Of a DNA stretch of 64,000 nt, positions 36,342 to 45,076 are shown in pieces. The stretch spans positions 1 through 64,000 of the forward strand of contig JAEZIN010000011.1 of assembly GCA_023436585.1 (NCBI GenBank). The letters are read 5' to 3'. The position numbers and the translations under genes are program-made. Numbering within the stretch: the first letter of the stretch is position 1; the number at the start of each line of letters is the position of its first letter. The notes beneath the pieces are model-generated. The model had not been told where the DNA came from and made no database searches. It saw only the letters and a program-made list of their open reading frames with translations. The stretch comes from Bacillota bacterium (GTDB taxonomy: Bacteria > Bacillota > Clostridia > Christensenellales > Aristaeellaceae).

Positions 36342-37442
36342 TTATGCCAGCAGCGCCAGCAGCATCCGTTCCGCCAGCGTAACATGGAACGCGATATTCT
36401 TGATATAGGCGCGCTCGATGATGGTGTGCATGCCGTCACCCTCCAGCCCCAGGCCGTCCAGAACCGGGATGCCGGCCAGGCCTGCGATGGCGATGTCCCC
36501 GGCCCCGCCGGTGCGCTCCGCTGTTAGGTCAACGCCGTACTCAGCGGCGATTTCTCGGGCCAATTGCACCAGGGCCATGCTTTGCTCCGTTGCTTTTAAA
36601 GCCGGATGCGTATTGCCCCATGTTACCTGGGTGGTGGTGCCGGGGATGCCGGGCGCCGCGCAGATGGAAAGGAGTTTGTCCATCAGCTCCTGCCTGAACG
36701 ATTGGTCATAATAACGGAATTCGCCGTGGGCCACCGCTTCATCCGCCACCACGTTTTCCGCTGTGCCGCCCTGTATGACGCCGATATTGACGGATATGTC
36801 GCGGCTGTCATCCCGAAGCGCATAGATGGCTTGTATCCTTTGGCACATTTCCTGTATGGCACTGGCGCATTCCAGGTAATTGGCGCCGGAATGGCCCCGT
36901 ATACCTGTGCAGCGCAGCGTAAAAGAGGTGACGCCTTTCCTTTCGCAGGTGAGCGCGCCGCCCTTTCGGGCCGGCTCAAAGCTCAAAGCCGTAAAGGACT
37001 CCTGGGCGGTTTTCAGTATAATCGGCGCGCTCTCGGGCGAGCCCACTTCCTCATCCGGGTTCAAAATCACCTTGACGGTGTATTTATCCGTATCAACTTT
37101 GGGCAGCACTTTTTCCAGCGCGTGGAGCATTACGGCGATGCCGCCCTTCATGTCGCAAACGCCGGAGCCGTTGGCCACATCCTCATCCGCCTGGAAAGGC
37201 TGGCATTCGGCCCTGGGGAATACCGTATCCATATGCCCCATCAGCATCAATTGCTTTTTGCCATGACCATAGACGCATTCTACCACGGGGCCCATTTGTA
37301 TGCCGGGTATGATCCTGACGTTCATGCCCAAGCCTTCAAAGTCCGCCGCGATTACATGGGCGAGCGCAGTCACATCCGCCTTGTCCAGCGTGCCGCTGGG
37401 CATGGAAACGTATTTTTCCAAGGTATTCAGGAAGCTTTGCAT
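36342..37442 (-). CDS. M20 family metallopeptidase (CPG2-like)
   Basis: This 366-aa protein is of the ArgE/DapE/CPG2 type. GHMDTVFP has the first His-x-Asp, GSGVCDMKGG the bridging Asp, and NPDEEVGSPES the catalytic and metal Glu pair. A dimerisation domain at about 180-285 follows. It hydrolyses the terminal amide of N-acyl amino acids or short peptides in the cytoplasm. It lies 14 nt downstream of the dehydrogenase gene in one operon. Confidence 0.9.
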   Translation of the reverse strand: MQSFLNTLEKYVSMPSGTLDKADVTALAHVIAADFEGLGMNVRIIPGIQMGPVVECVYGHGKKQLMLMGHMDTVFPRAECQPFQADEDVANGSGVCDMKGGIAVMLHALEKVLPKVDTDKYTVKVILNPDEEVGSPESAPIILKTAQESFTALSFEPARKGGALTCERKGVTSFTLRCTGIRGHSGANYLECASAIQEMCQRIQAIYALRDDSRDISVNIGVIQGGTAENVVADEAVAHGEFRYYDQSFRQELMDKLLSICAAPGIPGTTTQVTWGNTHPALKATEQSMALVQLAREIAAEYGVDLTAERTGGAGDIAIAGLAGIPVLDGLGLEGDGMHTIIERAYIKNIAFHVTLAERMLLALLA

Positions 37443-37456
37443 TTTCTGTCGGTCCT

Positions 37457-38389
37457 TTACTTACTTAAAATATCTTCGGGGATGTGGCTTTTTAGCACCT
37501 GAAAGCTGCGGGCCAGGGCGTTTTGCTCTTCCTCATCCAGGCTGAATTCCGGCATGGGTTCCGCCCCCAGCCTCCCGACGAGGCACGGCACCCCGGCGTA
37601 TATGCCATCCCCACCGTACGTGCCATGCAGCGGCACGGAGCAGGGGAGTATGGCCTGCTCGTCGTTTATGATGGCTTTCACCAGCCTGGCCGCGGCGGAG
37701 CCTATGCCAAACTCGGTGCAGCCCTTGCCCAGTACGATCTCCCAGCCAGCCTTTTTCGTCTCCAGGCAGATGTTCTGAAAATCGATGCCGGGGTGGGATG
37801 CCATTACCGCTTTCAGCGGAATCCCGCCTACCGTGACGGTGCTCAGGGCCGGCACCTGGCTGTCGCCGTGCTCGCCCAGACAATAGCCCTGTACGCTGGA
37901 AACATCCACATTCAGCGCCTGGGCCAGCCTTGCCCTGAAACGGCCGGAATCCAGCGCGGTGCCTGTGCCGATGACGGTAAGCCCGGTTTTTGCTTGCAAA
38001 TATTGGGCAATCAGGTCGCAGGGATTGGATATCGACACCACCATGCCGTGAAAGCCGCAGCCCAAGAGTCCCGCGGCCACCGCGTCCGCCACCTTCAGGG
38101 TCGGCATTAGTTCCTTTAACCTGTCGGAGCTTTCGTATCCCGTGGCGCAGGCGCACATCACCGAGATGTCCGCGTCGGCGACAGCGCCATACCACCCCTC
38201 ATAAACATTCACATTGTGGGATGAATATGCAAGCGCATCCAGGATGTCGATGGCATGTCCCTTCGCCTTTTTGCGGTCGGTGTCCAGCAATACAATTTCC
38301 CTGGACAGTCCCTGAAGGGCGCATTCCAATGCCACATGGCTGCCCACATGCCCGGCGCCCAGGATGGCTATTTTGATGCCTGTCTGCAC
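37457..38389 (-). CDS. L-lactate/malate dehydrogenase family protein
   Basis: This 310-aa NAD-dependent enzyme has ILGAGHVGSH (NAD loop), ISNPCD, GTGTALDSGRFR (substrate Arg) and LGEHGDS (catalytic His). The residues at the specificity loop (CATGYESSDR) differ from the usual AGAxQKPGExR, so the substrate may be an unusual 2-hydroxy acid. It starts at GTG with ggaggg 5 nt upstream. It is co-transcribed with the M20 peptidase, which would fit release and then reduction or oxidation of an acyl or hydroxy-acid product (inference). Confidence 0.85.
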   Translation of the reverse strand: MQTGIKIAILGAGHVGSHVALECALQGLSREIVLLDTDRKKAKGHAIDILDALAYSSHNVNVYEGWYGAVADADISVMCACATGYESSDRLKELMPTLKVADAVAAGLLGCGFHGMVVSISNPCDLIAQYLQAKTGLTVIGTGTALDSGRFRARLAQALNVDVSSVQGYCLGEHGDSQVPALSTVTVGGIPLKAVMASHPGIDFQNICLETKKAGWEIVLGKGCTEFGIGSAAARLVKAIINDEQAILPCSVPLHGTYGGDGIYAGVPCLVGRLGAEPMPEFSLDEEEQNALARSFQVLKSHIPEDILSK

Positions 38390-38412
38390 GAAAACCCTCC
38401 TTATAACATGGG

Positions 38413-38450
38413 AAAAGCTTGCCGCCGTAGGGAATATACGGCGGCAAGCT
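38413..38450 (-). terminator. Terminator of the amino acid binding-protein gene
   Basis: Arms agcttgccgccgta / tacggcggcaagct (14 bp, 7-nt loop). Read on the minus strand a TTTT run overlaps and follows the stem. It separates the binding-protein gene from the dehydrogenase operon. Confidence 0.85.
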
Positions 38451-38470
38451 GTTGTTGCTGTATGTTTGCC

Positions 38471-39310
38471 TTACGGATTCGGGGTGGCGGTAGCTTCCGC
38501 GGAGGGAGCGGCACCGGAGGCAAGCTGGGCATTCAGGGCATTGGCGTCATTGATCCACTGCACATACAGCCCGTTGTCGCCGATTACTTCCGCGATGGCC
38601 TCGTTGATGGCGGCCAGGAGCTCGGCTTCGCCCTTCACGACGGCCACAAGCGCGCCGGCGGGAGCGTAGTCAAAAGGAGTCTCACAGATGACCAGATCGG
38701 GATTGTTTGCCACCAAAGGTTCGGCGACGACGGCGGCCAGGGCGATGCCGTCGGCCTGCTTGGACTTGAGCAGCAGGATTCCTTCATCGATTTGGGTGAT
38801 CTGAGCCAGCGTGGACTCTTTCAGCTGATCAGTGACCAGAGTCTGCTGCAGGGAAGCGTTCTGCGCGGCCACGGACTTGCCTTTGAAGTCATTAAGGGTC
38901 TTGATGGTCTCGGCGTCTTCCTTGCGGATGACGATCACCTGGTTGCCGTCGTTGAAGTAAGGATCGGAAAAGTCCATGGATACGGTGCGCTCTTCCTTGT
39001 AGGTGAGGCCAGCGATGGCCAGGTCGGCACTGCCGGTGCCGATGGCGGCCAGCACGGCGTCAAAGGTCATGGGCTGAATCACCAGTTCAACGCCAAGCTT
39101 GTCGGCGATGTACTGGGCGAAGGTGATATCGGCGCCAACGGGATTGCCGTTCAAATCAAGGAACTCATAGGGGGGATAGTCGGGGGAGGTGGCGACAATC
39201 AGCTTGCCGTCGGCCTTGATCTTCTCCAGACGGTTGGCGGGTGTGGCGAATGCGCCGGTGACTGTAAAGAGCATGGCCAGAACCATGGTGAGTGCGAGCA
39301 GCTTTTTCAT
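38471..39310 (-). CDS. Polar amino acid ABC transporter, substrate-binding protein
   Basis: This 279-aa protein of SBP family 3 has a signal peptide (cleavage near AFA-TP, residue 22, no Cys). It has the family start GKLIVATSPDYPPYEF and the hinge motifs LAIAGLTYKEERTVSMDFSDPYF. A short Ala/Pro/Thr-rich C-terminal tail follows. Its permease and ATPase genes are 2.5 kb away on the other strand. The ribosome binding site ggagg is strong. Confidence 0.93.
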   Translation of the reverse strand: MKKLLALTMVLAMLFTVTGAFATPANRLEKIKADGKLIVATSPDYPPYEFLDLNGNPVGADITFAQYIADKLGVELVIQPMTFDAVLAAIGTGSADLAIAGLTYKEERTVSMDFSDPYFNDGNQVIVIRKEDAETIKTLNDFKGKSVAAQNASLQQTLVTDQLKESTLAQITQIDEGILLLKSKQADGIALAAVVAEPLVANNPDLVICETPFDYAPAGALVAVVKGEAELLAAINEAIAEVIGDNGLYVQWINDANALNAQLASGAAPSAEATATPNP

Positions 39311-39343
39311 AGAGGGTCCTCCTTGCGTTGTTTGATGTGCCTC

Positions 39344-39372
39344 ATTGTATACCTATGCAGAATAAATGTCAA
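39344..39372 (-). promoter_or_regulatory. Promoter of the amino acid binding-protein gene
   Basis: Minus strand: TTGACA (39367-39372), 17-bp spacer, TACAAT (39344-39349), nearly consensus, 34 nt before the ATG. Confidence 0.85.
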
Positions 39373-39561
39373 TACATTTTGATGAAAATTTATGCATTAT
39401 CTTTCAGCGTGTGGAGATATGCCCGCGAAAGTCTTGCAGGATAAAGAGAATCTATATAGAAAAAATGCTGTAAAACTTCTATACAAATAAGGTTGCCTAT
39501 GGTATACTAAAGCGTGTTATACCGATTATTCACAGAATTATACAGTTGAGGAGCCAACGAA

Positions 39562-40734
39562 ATGCCAGAACTCAGCCGCCGGGTGCAAACCTTTACGGAT
39601 TCCGTGATCCGCCGCATGACACGAATCAGCGACGAATACGATGCCATCAACCTCTCCCAGGGTTTCCCTGATTTTCCGCCGCCCAAGGCCATTACCGATG
39701 CCTTGCGTGACCTCGCCGGCGAAGGCCCGCACCAATACTCCATTACCTTCGGCGCGCAGGACTTCCGCCAGGCGCTGGCAAAAAAGCAAGGCGCGGCCAT
39801 CGGCCGTGATATTGACCCGGAAAAGGAAATCGTGGTTACCTGCGGCGGCACCGAGGCCATGATGAGCGCCATGATGACGGTGTGCAACCCCGGCGACAAG
39901 GTGATTGTGTTTTCCCCTTTTTATGAAAATTATGGGGCCGACGCCATTTTATCCGGTGCGGAGCCTATCTTCGTCCCGCTGACGCCGCCTGACTTCAAGT
40001 TTGACAAGGAAGTGCTCCAAAGAGCTTTCTTGCAAAAGCCCAAGGCCATCATCGTCTGCAATCCCTCCAATCCCTGCGGCAAGGTGTTCACCATGGAGGA
40101 GCTTCTGTACATCGGGCAGCTGGCCCAGCGGCACGATGCTTTCATTATTACGGATGAAGTGTATGAGCATATCGTCTTTGATCCGTGGAAGCATGTCAGC
40201 GCGGCATCGCTGCCCGGCCTGTACGACCGCGTGATCACCTGCAGCTCACTATCGAAGACCTATTCCATCACCGGCTGGCGGCTGGGCTATTTGATCGGGC
40301 CGGAAGCGGTGATCGAAAGCGCCAAGAAGGTACACGACTTTCTGACGGTGGGCGCCGCGGCGCCCTTGCAGGCCGCCGCCGTAGCCGGGCTTATGATGGG
40401 GTCGGAATATTACGAGGAACTGAAGCAGCTGTACACACAAAAGCGGGAAATTTTCCTGAATGGGCTGGATGACCTGGGGCTTGCCCATACCGTGCCCCAG
40501 GGATCGTACTTTGTGATGGTGGATATCGCGCGGTTCCTTCAAAAGGAACAGTTCAACGGCTGGTCTGATTTGCAGTTTTGCGAATGGATGATTAAAAATA
40601 TCGGTGTGGCCGCCGTGCCCGGCTCCAGCTTTTTCAGGGAGCCCGTAAACCACCTGATCCGGCTGCATTTCGCCCGGGAAAAGGCTACGCTTCAGGAAGC
40701 ACTAAGAAGGCTGTCAAGGCTCGCGGAGGTATAA
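39562..40734 (+). CDS. PLP-dependent aminotransferase, class I/II
   Basis: This 390-aa fold-type I aminotransferase has NLSQGFPDFPPP near the N-terminus, CGGTEAM for phosphate binding, CNPSNPCGKVF, TDEVYEH and the PLP lysine in SSLSKTYSITGWRLGY. The closest families act on aspartate, methionine or aromatic/kynurenine-type substrates. It is the first gene of a four-gene plus-strand operon with a GldA-like dehydrogenase and the amino acid importer, so it probably acts on the imported amino acid. The ribosome binding site gaggag is 8 nt upstream. Confidence 0.92.
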   Translation: MPELSRRVQTFTDSVIRRMTRISDEYDAINLSQGFPDFPPPKAITDALRDLAGEGPHQYSITFGAQDFRQALAKKQGAAIGRDIDPEKEIVVTCGGTEAMMSAMMTVCNPGDKVIVFSPFYENYGADAILSGAEPIFVPLTPPDFKFDKEVLQRAFLQKPKAIIVCNPSNPCGKVFTMEELLYIGQLAQRHDAFIITDEVYEHIVFDPWKHVSAASLPGLYDRVITCSSLSKTYSITGWRLGYLIGPEAVIESAKKVHDFLTVGAAAPLQAAAVAGLMMGSEYYEELKQLYTQKREIFLNGLDDLGLAHTVPQGSYFVMVDIARFLQKEQFNGWSDLQFCEWMIKNIGVAAVPGSSFFREPVNHLIRLHFAREKATLQEALRRLSRLAEV

Positions 40735-41841
40735 ATGGCGGAGGTCAGTAAAAATACAGGCAGCGTGATTTTGCCCCGCTATACCATCGGGCCGGATGCG
40801 TACGAAGACTTGCCTTCCGTTCTTTCCGCTTTGGGTCAGCGCATATTCTTGATCGGCGGCGAAAAAGCGCTGGCGGCGGGGCTGCCGCTTTTTGAAAAGG
40901 CGGTTTCCAAAAAGGGGATAACGCTCACGGAGGCCGTGCGTTACGCGGGGCCTTGCACCATCGATGATGCCAAGGAGCTGGCGGTAAAGGCAAGGGAGCA
41001 AAACGCCCAGGTGATCGCCGGCATGGGCGGCGGAAAAGCCATCGATACCGCCAAGGCCTGCGCCCATTATGCCGGTCTGCCGGTGATCACCCTGCCCACC
41101 ATCGCGGCCACCTGCGCGGCTGTGACGGCGCTTTCGGTGATGTACCACGCGGACGGAGCGTTTGACCGGTTTCAGTTTCTTTCGGGACCGCCGGAGTTCG
41201 CGTTTATCCATACCGGGATCATTGCCCATGCCCCGGCCAAGTACCTGCGGGCCGGAATGGGAGACGCCATCGCCAAGTATTTTGAAAGCGGCTTTTCCGC
41301 CAGGAATGAAGTTTTAAGTTACAAGGATGCTTTGGGGCTTTCCATTGCCCGCACCTGCTATGAGCCCCTTTCCCGCCTGGGGGAAAAGGCGCTGCGTGAC
41401 TGCGAAAGCGGGCTGGATTCGCAGGAATTCCGTGAGGCGGTGCAGTCCGTAATCGTGAGCACGGGGCTTGTATCGCTGCTGGTTCGGGAGGAGTTCAACG
41501 GCGCGCTGGCCCATTCCCTCTACTATGCTATGGAGGACATGCCGCAAATCAAGGCTTGTCTTCATGGGGATGTGGTAGCCTGGGGGACGCTGATCCAGCT
41601 GATGATGGACGGGCAGGAAGAGGAAGCGCAAAAAGTCCTTCATCTTTTGAAAAAGCTCAAAACGCCCGTCACCCTTTCGGAGATGGGGATTGACACCGCT
41701 TCACCCGCTTTCCGCAAGGCCATAGAGAACGTACCAGGCCTGCCGGACATGAGGTGCCTGCCTTTTAAGGTGACGGTGCAGATGGTGCTGGAAGCGGTCA
41801 AGAAGTTGGAAGAACGGTATGGATCCTACGGATTTGAATAG
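40735..41841 (+). CDS. Iron-containing alcohol dehydrogenase, GldA-like
   Basis: This 368-aa protein belongs to the glycerol dehydrogenase / 3-dehydroquinate synthase-like fold. GMGGGKAIDTAKA binds NAD, and the metal ligands are Asp in GMGDAIAKY, His in AHSLYYAM and His in LHGDVVAWGTL. Its ATG follows the aminotransferase stop with no gap, so translation is coupled. It may reduce or oxidise the keto or aldehyde product of the aminotransferase (inference). Confidence 0.88.
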   Translation: MAEVSKNTGSVILPRYTIGPDAYEDLPSVLSALGQRIFLIGGEKALAAGLPLFEKAVSKKGITLTEAVRYAGPCTIDDAKELAVKAREQNAQVIAGMGGGKAIDTAKACAHYAGLPVITLPTIAATCAAVTALSVMYHADGAFDRFQFLSGPPEFAFIHTGIIAHAPAKYLRAGMGDAIAKYFESGFSARNEVLSYKDALGLSIARTCYEPLSRLGEKALRDCESGLDSQEFREAVQSVIVSTGLVSLLVREEFNGALAHSLYYAMEDMPQIKACLHGDVVAWGTLIQLMMDGQEEEAQKVLHLLKKLKTPVTLSEMGIDTASPAFRKAIENVPGLPDMRCLPFKVTVQMVLEAVKKLEERYGSYGFE

Positions 41842-41853
41842 GGGGGCGCTTCA

Positions 41854-42531
41854 TTGTTTGCCAAAATAATACCAAACATCGTTACTATAGTTGAAAAATT
41901 TCCGGGGTTGTTCTTGAAAGGCATAGGGTATACCCTGCTCCTTTCCTTGATCACCGTCCTGCTGGGGACTGTTCTTGGCTCCATGGTAGCGCTTTTGAGG
42001 CGGTCGAAGGTCGCGCCTTTCCGGTGGATCGCCGTTGCGTATACAGAGATCATCCGGGGCACGCCGCTCCTGTTGCAGCTGTATATTTTCGCGTTCCTGC
42101 TCCCGGCGCTGGTTCCGGCCTTGAAAAACGCCAACTTCTTCAACGTGTCCGTAGCGCTGATCCTAAACTCCGCAGGGTACGTGAGTGAGATCATCCGCGC
42201 CGGCATCCAGGCCGTGGACAGCGGGCAAACAGAGGCGGCCAGGTCATTGGGGCTCAATTCGCGCCAGACGATGACCCACATCGTTTTTCCCCAGGCCATC
42301 AAAAACATACTGCCTGCGCTGTGCAATGAGTTCGTTACCGTGATCAAGGAAACATCCCTGGCCGCCACCTTCTTTGTGGGAGACCTGATGACAACCTATA
42401 ACAACATCAAGGGCATTATGTTCCTGGTGCTGGAACCCCTGATGGTGATAGGTATCATCTACTTTATATTGACATTTACACTGAGCAAGGCCGTCGCCGT
42501 GCTGGAAAGGAGGCTGAAAGCCAGTGATTGA
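41854..42531 (+). CDS. Amino acid ABC transporter permease (HisMQ type)
   Basis: This 225-aa membrane protein has the HisM/GlnP-type motifs TEIIRGTPLLLQLYI and the EAA loop SGQTEAARSLGLN. It starts at TTG with a run of six G residues 7 nt before it. It overlaps the ATPase gene by 8 bp. It forms a homodimer in the membrane with the ATPase encoded next and the binding protein at 38471-39310. Confidence 0.93.
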   Translation: MFAKIIPNIVTIVEKFPGLFLKGIGYTLLLSLITVLLGTVLGSMVALLRRSKVAPFRWIAVAYTEIIRGTPLLLQLYIFAFLLPALVPALKNANFFNVSVALILNSAGYVSEIIRAGIQAVDSGQTEAARSLGLNSRQTMTHIVFPQAIKNILPALCNEFVTVIKETSLAATFFVGDLMTTYNNIKGIMFLVLEPLMVIGIIYFILTFTLSKAVAVLERRLKASD

Positions 42532-43249
42532 GGTACGTAATCTGCATAAAGCTTTTGGCGAACTTAAAGTGCTCAAAGGGATTACTGAACGGATCGAAAA
42601 AGGGGAGGTCGTCTCCGTCATCGGACCATCCGGCTCGGGGAAATCCACCTTTTTACGCTGCCTGAACCTTCTGGAAAAGCCGACGAAGGGCCAGGTTCTG
42701 TTTCATGGCGTGGACCTGACGGAAAAGGGCGTAAACATCGACGAGCACCGGCAGAAGATGGGCATGGTGTTCCAGCATTTCAATATCTTTCCGCACCTGA
42801 CAGTGAAAGACAACATTATCCTTGCGCCTTTTCTGACGGGTAAAAAGAGCCGGGCCGAAATGGAGGGCTTCGCCAAGGAGCTTCTTAACCGGGTCGGGCT
42901 CATCGATAAACTGAACGAACACCCCAAGCGGCTTTCCGGCGGGCAGAAGCAGCGGCTGGCCATCGTGCGCGCCCTGGCCATGGAGCCGGAGGTCATGCTC
43001 TTTGACGAGCCCACCAGCGCCCTGGATCCGGAAATGGTGGGCGAGGTGCTGAACGTGATCCAGGATCTTGTGAAAAACGGCATGACCAGCATTATTGTCA
43101 CCCATGAGATGGGCTTTGCCAGGGAGGTATCCACCAGGGTACTGTTCATGGATGAAGGCTGCATCGCCGAGCAAAACACGCCCGAGGAACTGTTCTCACA
43201 TCCCCAGCACCCAAGAACGCAGGAGTTTTTGCGCAAGGTACTTAGGTAG
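42524..43249 (+). CDS. Amino acid ABC transporter ATP-binding protein (GlnQ type)
   Basis: This 241-aa ATPase has Walker A GPSGSGKST (about 34-42), the Q loop, the signature LSGGQKQR and Walker B VMLFDEPTSALD. It ends with the usual PQHPRTQEFL region. It starts at GTG, with aggagg 10 nt upstream inside the permease gene. It powers the polar amino acid importer. Repeat element copy 3 follows directly. Confidence 0.95.
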   Translation: MIEVRNLHKAFGELKVLKGITERIEKGEVVSVIGPSGSGKSTFLRCLNLLEKPTKGQVLFHGVDLTEKGVNIDEHRQKMGMVFQHFNIFPHLTVKDNIILAPFLTGKKSRAEMEGFAKELLNRVGLIDKLNEHPKRLSGGQKQRLAIVRALAMEPEVMLFDEPTSALDPEMVGEVLNVIQDLVKNGMTSIIVTHEMGFAREVSTRVLFMDEGCIAEQNTPEELFSHPQHPRTQEFLRKVLR

Positions 43250-43261
43250 AAAGGGAATAAA

Positions 43262-43424
43262 AAAGACGGCTGTTGCGATAGTCGCAAATTGTATTGCTAT
43301 TCAAGAAAATGGCACCCGAAGGTTTCCAAAGGGCGACCGGAAAGCCCTTTGGTCGCGTCCGCAGACGCGAAACCCTTTTTCTTGAATAGTTTGCAAAATG
43401 CAATCTTAGTGCGACAGCCATTTT
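43262..43424. repeat. Foldback intergenic element, copy 3
   Basis: Outer arms ggctgt/acagcc (43268-43273, 43414-43419) are continued by A and T runs outside. Inner arms ctattcaagaaaa/ttttcttgaatag (43297-43309, 43377-43389) are a perfect 13-bp pair. The core is 43314-43370, with hairpins ccaaagggc/gccctttgg (43326-43352) and tcgcgtc/gacgcga (43353-43370). It lies between the convergent ATPase gene and the small membrane protein gene. Confidence 0.9.
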
Positions 43425-43440
43425 TATTGAATGTTGGCAA

Positions 43441-43806
43441 TTATCTTCTTTTGCTGCCCAGCATCGCAAAAACCGGCAGCGTCATCAGGCACCACAGCGC
43501 GGCGTACTGGGGGCAGATTTGCCCCTCCACATGAAAGGGCATAGTGGAATAATCCCATATTTGGTGGCGGCGGTTAATCATGCGGCCGATCATATATTCC
43601 ATGCCGGTGATGGCTATCCCGCCGACGAGGCTTTTTTGCCACAGGGGACGGCGGCGCATCTTTTTGTTAACCTGGTCCAGCACCATCATGCCGGTGCCGC
43701 CTGCCGCAGCCATGGACGGTGCCGTCCGGCCGCGCCAGGCCAGTTCCAATAACGGGTAAGCGGCGGCTCCCAGAGCCATCAGCTTCAGACTGTTTTTCAA
43801 GCGCAT
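43441..43806 (-). CDS. Small membrane protein, CmpB-like putative ABC permease family
   Basis: This 121-aa protein has three likely membrane helices. Its centre (RHQIWDYSTMPFHVEGQICPQYAALW) matches the conserved block of the putative ABC-transporter type IV / CmpB-like family, whose function is unknown. It is shorter than typical members. The ATG at 43806 has gagg 8 nt before it. It lies 40 nt after the phosphofructokinase gene start region, on the same strand downstream of that gene. Confidence 0.7.
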   Translation of the reverse strand: MRLKNSLKLMALGAAAYPLLELAWRGRTAPSMAAAGGTGMMVLDQVNKKMRRRPLWQKSLVGGIAITGMEYMIGRMINRRHQIWDYSTMPFHVEGQICPQYAALWCLMTLPVFAMLGSKRR

Positions 43807-43846
43807 GCACATCACCTCGCGTATAGCATGCGCCGTTTTCCATTTG

Positions 43847-44920
43847 TTAATCCCCGAAGGAAATACCTATGTTCCGGGCCAACTGCACCATCTGGTCATC
43901 CGGGTTCACCAGCCTGGGCACGCCGGCGATATCCTTCAAAGCGTTGTGTGTGACTGTGTTGCCTGAAAGCGCTACGCTTACGCCGTAGATGTCATCCCTG
44001 ATAAGCTGCGCCGCGTGCACGCCGAACTGGCTGGCCAACACCCGGTCATAGGCGCTGGGGCTGCCGCCGCGCTGTATGTGGCCGGGGACCACGGAACGGG
44101 CTTCCACGCCCACCAATTCCGAAAGCTGCGAAGCCAGCCTTGCCGCAATGCTGAAGCCAGGGCTGGCCGCGCGCGTGGCCTCCCGGTCCTTTTTCTTTTG
44201 CTTGGCTTCCTCCAAGTCCATGGCGCCTTCCGCCACGGCGATGATGGAGAAGGGCTTTTTGCTGCTGGCCCTTAATTCCACCACCTTGGCCACCTTTTTC
44301 AGATCGTACGGTATTTCGGGGATTAACACTACATCCGCCCCGCCGGCCAAACCAGAATACAGTGTGAGCCAGCCGGCCTTGTTGCCCATCAGCTCAATGA
44401 CCATGCAGCGGCCATGGCTGGTGGCGGTGGTATGAATCCGGTCAATGACCTCCGTGGCGATATCCACCGCCGTGTGGAAGCCAAAGGTGAAGTCGGTGCC
44501 ATAAAGGTCGTTGTCGATGGTCTTGGGCAGACCGATGATATTGAGGCCTTCCTGGCACAACAGGTTCGCTGTCTTGTGCGTGCCGTTGCCGCCCAGTGTT
44601 ACCAGGCAGTCCAGCCGCATGGCCTTGTAGTTTTCCTTCATGGCTGCCACTTTGTCCACATTGTCTTCGCCTATGACCCGCATGTTGCGAAAAGGCTGGC
44701 GGCTGGTGCCAAGGATCGTGCCGCCCAGGGTGAGGATGCCGGAAAACTGCTTGCGGTCCATCAGCTGGTAATCGCCCTGTATCAAACCGCGGTAACCGTC
44801 CCGGATGCCTATGATCTCCGCGTCAAACAGCTCATAGGCCGCCCTGGCCACGCCGCGTATGGCGGCGTTCAAGCCGGGACAGTCGCCTCCGCTGGTGAGG
44901 ATTCCAATCCGTTTTTTCAT
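43847..44920 (-). CDS. pfkA: 6-phosphofructokinase, group III (ATP/PPi-type)
   Basis: This 357-aa PfkA-family enzyme phosphorylates fructose 6-phosphate in glycolysis. GILTSGGDCPGLNA opens the phosphoryl-donor site. The specificity positions read GGNGT (residues 110-114, Gly as in ATP enzymes) and PKTIDND (132-138, Lys as in PPi enzymes), a mix typical of group III enzymes, so the donor is not certain. The MGR motif is MGN here, an unusual change. The length is above the 320 aa of classical PfkA. Confidence 0.93.
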   Translation of the reverse strand: MKKRIGILTSGGDCPGLNAAIRGVARAAYELFDAEIIGIRDGYRGLIQGDYQLMDRKQFSGILTLGGTILGTSRQPFRNMRVIGEDNVDKVAAMKENYKAMRLDCLVTLGGNGTHKTANLLCQEGLNIIGLPKTIDNDLYGTDFTFGFHTAVDIATEVIDRIHTTATSHGRCMVIELMGNKAGWLTLYSGLAGGADVVLIPEIPYDLKKVAKVVELRASSKKPFSIIAVAEGAMDLEEAKQKKKDREATRAASPGFSIAARLASQLSELVGVEARSVVPGHIQRGGSPSAYDRVLASQFGVHAAQLIRDDIYGVSVALSGNTVTHNALKDIAGVPRLVNPDDQMVQLARNIGISFGD

Positions 44921-44927
44921 ACAACAA

Positions 44928-45005
44928 CCCCCCGCTTCTACTTCCTCTTTCCCTGATTATACCACATGGGAAGGTGGGTAGAAAGCGGGGGCTGTTTCTT
45001 TTTTT
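44928..45005. promoter_or_regulatory. Divergent pfk promoter within a long inverted repeat
   Basis: On the minus strand an extended -10, TGGTATAAT (TATAAT at 44956-44961), precedes pfkA. It sits in the loop of an inverted repeat cccccgcttctac / gtagaaagcggggg (44929-44991, one bulge). Read on the plus strand the repeat is followed by ctgtttcttttttt, so it is also terminator-like. Confidence 0.55.
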
Positions 45006-45076
45006 GGCGTCTGTACAGGCTTCCCTTAGAAGCGTATACTGTTGCCTGTATACATCCTATCGGAGGACCTCTAAAA

